33,152 nt of DNA from Cyanobacteria bacterium RYN_339 (lineage in GTDB: Bacteria; Cyanobacteriota; Sericytochromatia; S15B-MN24; JAQBPE01): contig JAQBPE010000070.1 in NCBI GenBank assembly GCA_028287685.1, positions 1-33,152 on the forward strand. The letters are read 5' to 3'. The translations under genes and the position numbers were made by a program. Of the stretch, positions 30,120-33,152 are shown one piece after another (position 1 is the stretch's first letter; the number at the start of each line of letters is the position of its first letter). Below the pieces are notes generated by a model, which did no database searches, was not told the origin of the DNA, and was given only the letters and a program-made list of their open reading frames with translations.

Positions 30120-32652
30120 GGCGCAAGCCCTCCGCCACGGGCAGGCGCGCGGCCACGCCGGCCGGATACAGGCCAGCCAGCAGCGCGGCGGCCATCAGGC
30201 TCAGCAAGGCGCCGCCGATGAAGCCCCAGGGCGGATGCCAGTCAACGCTCCAGCCGAAGCTCTGCTTGTTGATCACCTCGATCAGGATCGCCGAGAGCAG
30301 GCCCCCGCAAAGCAGCCCCACCAGCGCGCCCGTCAGCCCCAGCAACCCGGATTCGGCCAGCACGAGGTGCCGCACCTGCCGGGTGGTCAGGCCGACGTAC
30401 CGCATCACGCTGAGCTCGCGCTGGCGCTCGAGCACCAGGGCGAAGAGCGTGCTGACCACGCCCAGCAGGGAAACGGCGATCGCGATGACGTGGAGCGCAT
30501 AGGTAATGGCGAAGGTGTTGTCGAAGACCCGCAGCACCTCGTCGCGCAGCTCGCCGCTGGCTTCCAGGCGGATCGGGCGAGCGCCCACGACTTTCTGGAT
30601 TTCCCCGCGCACGACGCCCAGGTCGGCGCCGGGCGCGGCGTAGACGGCCACGTCCGTGATGGCGGGGTCATCCCAGAGACGGGCGTAAGTGCCGCGGTCC
30701 ATCAGCACGTAGCCCTGGTCGGAGGAGTAGTCGAGGAAGGTGCCCTCGACGGTGAACGGCAGGATCCCGTGCGGCGTCGGCAGGCGCATGGTGTCGCCGA
30801 CATGCACGCCGTGCTTGATGGTCAGCACGTCCGAGGCCAGCACGGCCTGGCGGCCGATCAGCTTGCGGTAGAGCGCATGCACGTCGCCTGGCGAGCGCAA
30901 GACCAGCGAGCCATGGTCTGCCAGCACGTCCGCGTCGCCACCGCCCAGGCGGATCGTGACGCCGTCGAAGGTCACGAACTGGTTGCGGAAGGACTCCACG
31001 GCGGCCACCCCCGGGAGCTTGCGGATGGCCTCCGGGATGGCCGGGTCCAGCGTGAGCCCGCGGCGCATGCCTTCGGCGCCCATTGGCTTGAGGTAGAAGC
31101 TGGCGGGCAGCGTATTGCCCACCCAGACCTTCACGGTCTCGCGGAACGAGCCCACCATGGTGGCGACGCCGATGGTCATGGCCATGCCCACCATCACCGC
31201 GGCCACGGCGCCGCCGTTGCGGCCGACCGCGCGGCGGAAGTTCCGCAACGCGAGGGGCCAAATCGGACCCGGGGCCGGCAAGGGCCGCAAGGCGATGGCG
31301 ACGGCCGCGACGGCGATGGGCGCCAGCAACGTGCAGCCCATCAACACCAGGGTGGCGGCCACGTAGCCCCAGACCGGCAGGCCGCCTACCACCGGGCCAT
31401 GCGACGCCGGGAAGGCCAACGCCAACAAGGCCAGGCCGATGGCCGCCAGGCCGACCATGTAGCCCCCCTGGCGCGCCTCCCAGCTGCCGGCGCGCATCGC
31501 CAGGGCGGGTGGCGTGCTGGCCGCGTCCAGGGCGGGGGCGATCGCCGCCGCGATCGACAGGCCCACCCCGACCGCCACCCCCATGAGGAAGGCCTCCGGG
31601 GTCCAGACCACGTCGTTGACCGGCGCGGCGAGGTACAGCGCGTTGACCGTACGCCCGACGGCCTTGACCGCGAACCCGGCCATGAACGCGCCCAACAGGC
31701 TGCCGATCACGGACCCAACCAGGCCGATCGCGCCCGCTTCCATGGCGAACAACGAGAAGACCTGCGCCCGCGTCACGCCCAACGCGCGCAGGGTGGCCAC
31801 CTCGCGCCGGCGCTGGACCACGGAGATCGAGACGGCGTTGTAGATCAGGTACGCGCCGACGATCAAGGCGACGAAGGACAGCGCCATCATGTTGGTGCGG
31901 AAAGCCGTCAGCATGCGTGCAGCCTGGCGGTTGCTTTCCTCGGGCTCCAGCAGGTCTTCGCCGGGCTTCAACAACGGCTTGGCGAGGGCCGCGACGCGCG
32001 CGAGATCCTGCCCCGCATGCGGCACCACGTCGATGTGGTCGAGCCGGCCAACCCGGCCAAGCAACTCCTGGGCCAGCGCCACGTCGGTGAAGGCCACCAT
32101 GGGGTCGAGCGTCCGGGCGCTGCCCGTGGTGGGCAAGATCCCCGCCACGTGCGTCTCCACGCGCCGGTCGTTGATCCAGAGCGGCAGCACGTCGTTGGCC
32201 TTCAGCCCCAGCTTGGCGGCCGCGGCGGCCGTGATGAACAGGCCTTCCACGCTGGGTTGGGCCCCCGCAGCGCCGTTGGCGTACTCGCGGAAGGCGCGCC
32301 GCGAAAGCAGGTCCACCCCCAGCAGCCGGAAGCCCGTCTCCTCGTGCCCGGCCAGCACGGCCACGCCCTCCACGACGGGCTCTAGATCGGCGTAGTCCGT
32401 GAGGGGCGCCAGGCGCATTAGAAGGGTTTCGTCCAGCATGCCGCTTCCCGCCGCGATTTGCAGGCGCGCGTCGCCGGCCACCGCCCGCACGGAGCGCTCG
32501 AACGCGGCGATCGCTGACCCGTTCGCGAGCTGCACGGCCACGGCGACGGCCACGCCCAGGGCCACGCCAAGCAGCGTCAGGCACGCGCGCAGTCGATGTT
32601 TCAAGATGTGGCGACCCACCAAGGCCAGGAACAGCAGCCAGGCGTTACGCAT
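30112..32652 (-). CDS. ABC transporter permease, duplicated FtsX/MacB type
   Basis: The 846-aa permease is built from two repeats, each with an N-terminal membrane helix, a periplasmic MacB_PCD-like domain and an FtsX three-helix bundle. Two extra helices sit between the repeats, about ten membrane helices in all. The first repeat opens with LKHRLRACLTLLGVALGVAV and has the FtsX bundle around residues 230-390. The second opens with LALRNFRRAVGRNGGAVAAV and ends with a helix bundle and LPVAEGLRRE. Type VII ABC systems of this kind export lipoproteins, lipids or peptides by mechanotransmission. The ATG overlaps the ATPase stop by 8 nt. The operon is ATPase, permease, lipocalin-like protein. Confidence 0.92.
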   Translation of the reverse strand: MRNAWLLFLALVGRHILKHRLRACLTLLGVALGVAVAVAVQLANGSAIAAFERSVRAVAGDARLQIAAGSGMLDETLLMRLAPLTDYADLEPVVEGVAVLAGHEETGFRLLGVDLLSRRAFREYANGAAGAQPSVEGLFITAAAAAKLGLKANDVLPLWINDRRVETHVAGILPTTGSARTLDPMVAFTDVALAQELLGRVGRLDHIDVVPHAGQDLARVAALAKPLLKPGEDLLEPEESNRQAARMLTAFRTNMMALSFVALIVGAYLIYNAVSISVVQRRREVATLRALGVTRAQVFSLFAMEAGAIGLVGSVIGSLLGAFMAGFAVKAVGRTVNALYLAAPVNDVVWTPEAFLMGVAVGVGLSIAAAIAPALDAASTPPALAMRAGSWEARQGGYMVGLAAIGLALLALAFPASHGPVVGGLPVWGYVAATLVLMGCTLLAPIAVAAVAIALRPLPAPGPIWPLALRNFRRAVGRNGGAVAAVMVGMAMTIGVATMVGSFRETVKVWVGNTLPASFYLKPMGAEGMRRGLTLDPAIPEAIRKLPGVAAVESFRNQFVTFDGVTIRLGGGDADVLADHGSLVLRSPGDVHALYRKLIGRQAVLASDVLTIKHGVHVGDTMRLPTPHGILPFTVEGTFLDYSSDQGYVLMDRGTYARLWDDPAITDVAVYAAPGADLGVVRGEIQKVVGARPIRLEASGELRDEVLRVFDNTFAITYALHVIAIAVSLLGVVSTLFALVLERQRELSVMRYVGLTTRQVRHLVLAESGLLGLTGALVGLLCGGLLSAILIEVINKQSFGWSVDWHPPWGFIGGALLSLMAAALLAGLYPAGVAARLPVAEGLRRE

Positions 32653-33152
32653 CCGCCACGATCCGGCCGTCGCGCAGGCGCACCACGCGGTCGCAGATGG
32701 CGGCGGCTTCCGGCGAATGCGTGGCCATCAAGATCGTCTGGTTGCGTTCAACGCGGATGCGCGCGAGGAGTTCCAGGATCGCCTGACCCGTCGCCGAGTC
32801 CAGGTTGCCGGTGGGCTCGTCCGCCAACACGAGGGCCGGGGCGTGGATCACGGCGCGGGCGATCGCCGCGCGCTGCATCTGCCCGCCCGACACCTGGTGG
32901 GGGTACCGGTCGGCCTGATCCGTCAGCCCCAACTCCGCGAGCAGGGCGCCGGCGCGCTCTCCGTGGACCTTCGCCGACACCCCGGCAAGGGCCAGCGGCA
33001 GGGCGGCGTTCTCCCGCAGCGTCAGCGTGGGCAGTAGGTTGAAAAACTGGAAGACGTAACCGACGTGGGTGCGCCGCAGCAGCGTCAAGGCGTCGTCATC
33101 GAGCCGGGTCGCGTCGCGCCCCGCGATCACCACGCGGCCGCCGCTGGGCCGG
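32645..33152 (-). CDS. ABC transporter ATP-binding protein (LolD/MacB type), 5' truncated by the window
   Basis: The frame stays open to the last base, so the N-terminus with Walker A lies outside the window; the GTG at 33133 is internal. The visible 168 residues begin [13 protein letters not shown]. They include the Q-loop in [15 protein letters not shown], the signature [14 protein letters not shown], Walker [18 protein letters not shown] and the switch His in [16 protein letters not shown] and ADEPTGNLD are characteristic of the LolD/MacB/FtsE group. It powers the duplicated FtsX-type permease encoded immediately downstream. Confidence 0.93.
   Translation of the reverse strand, partial: RPSGGRVVIAGRDATRLDDDALTLLRRTHVGYVFQFFNLLPTLTLRENAALPLALAGVSAKVHGERAGALLAELGLTDQADRYPHQVSGGQMQRAAIARAVIHAPALVLADEPTGNLDSATGQAILELLARIRVERNQTILMATHSPEAAAICDRVVRLRDGRIVADA

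Noticed and set aside
30079-32385. 768-codon open frame on the plus strand
   Set aside because: Antisense to the FtsX-type permease; the product is a His/Arg/Gln-rich string without domains.
1-33152. CRISPR arrays, insertion sequences, prophage or rRNA
   Set aside because: No regularly spaced repeats, transposase, integrase, phage structural gene or rRNA sequence was found on either strand by reading.

Overview
The window is a GC-rich, densely packed bacterial chromosomal segment with 29 protein-coding genes, of which two are cut by the window edges, and one tRNA-Asp. No mobile element, phage gene, rRNA or CRISPR array is visible. Starts are often GTG or TTG (8 genes) and intergenic space is short. 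Lineage hints are limited. RecG carries a roughly 100-residue N-terminal extension of the type seen in cyanobacterial RecG, and the beta-carbonic anhydrase resembles cyanobacterial CcaA enzymes. Together with the high GC and the absence of photosynthesis genes, I infer a GC-rich non-photosynthetic relative of Cyanobacteria (Sericytochromatia/Tanganyikabacteria-like). This is an inference, not a demonstration.

Layout. 1-4.2 kb: the 3' part of an NHL-repeat protein, then on the minus strand dusB, a small helical-repeat gene and an 87-aa orphan. 4.2-4.8 kb: a 63-aa small gene with leader and terminator, then tRNA-Asp with its own promoter and terminator. 4.8-8.8 kb: otsA (trehalose-6-phosphate synthase) divergent from a family-4 glycosyltransferase, then mtnA (methionine salvage). 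8.8-9.7 kb: a metallophosphoesterase. 9.7-15 kb: the dabB-dabA-PII-like operon, an energy-coupled inorganic-carbon uptake system; a beta-carbonic anhydrase lies at 23.8 kb. 15.1-19.2 kb: an mnmA-mpg-recG run (tRNA thiolation, alkylation repair, fork rescue). 19.3-20.0 kb: two tandem paralogous secreted or membrane proteins of unknown function. 20-22.8 kb: comEA-comEC (DNA uptake). 22.9-25.8 kb: a nucleotidyltransferase-fold protein, carbonic anhydrase and a phospholipase D-like enzyme. 26-29 kb: rtcB, a TfoX_N-domain gene, a small membrane protein and a membrane-anchored metallophosphoesterase. 29-33 kb: a lipoprotein-export-like ABC transporter (ATPase, 10-TM permease) with an AttH/CrtC lipocalin-like protein.

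The points most worth a second look are: (i) four genes without a Shine-Dalgarno sequence have a TATNAT box 5-7 nt before the start codon, suggesting leaderless transcripts; (ii) all five convergent gene pairs overlap tail-to-tail; (iii) the 63-aa and 87-aa orphan genes, each with a readable promoter and structured elements; (iv) a small membrane gene separated from a metallophosphoesterase only by one in-frame stop; (v) the tandem secreted paralog pair.
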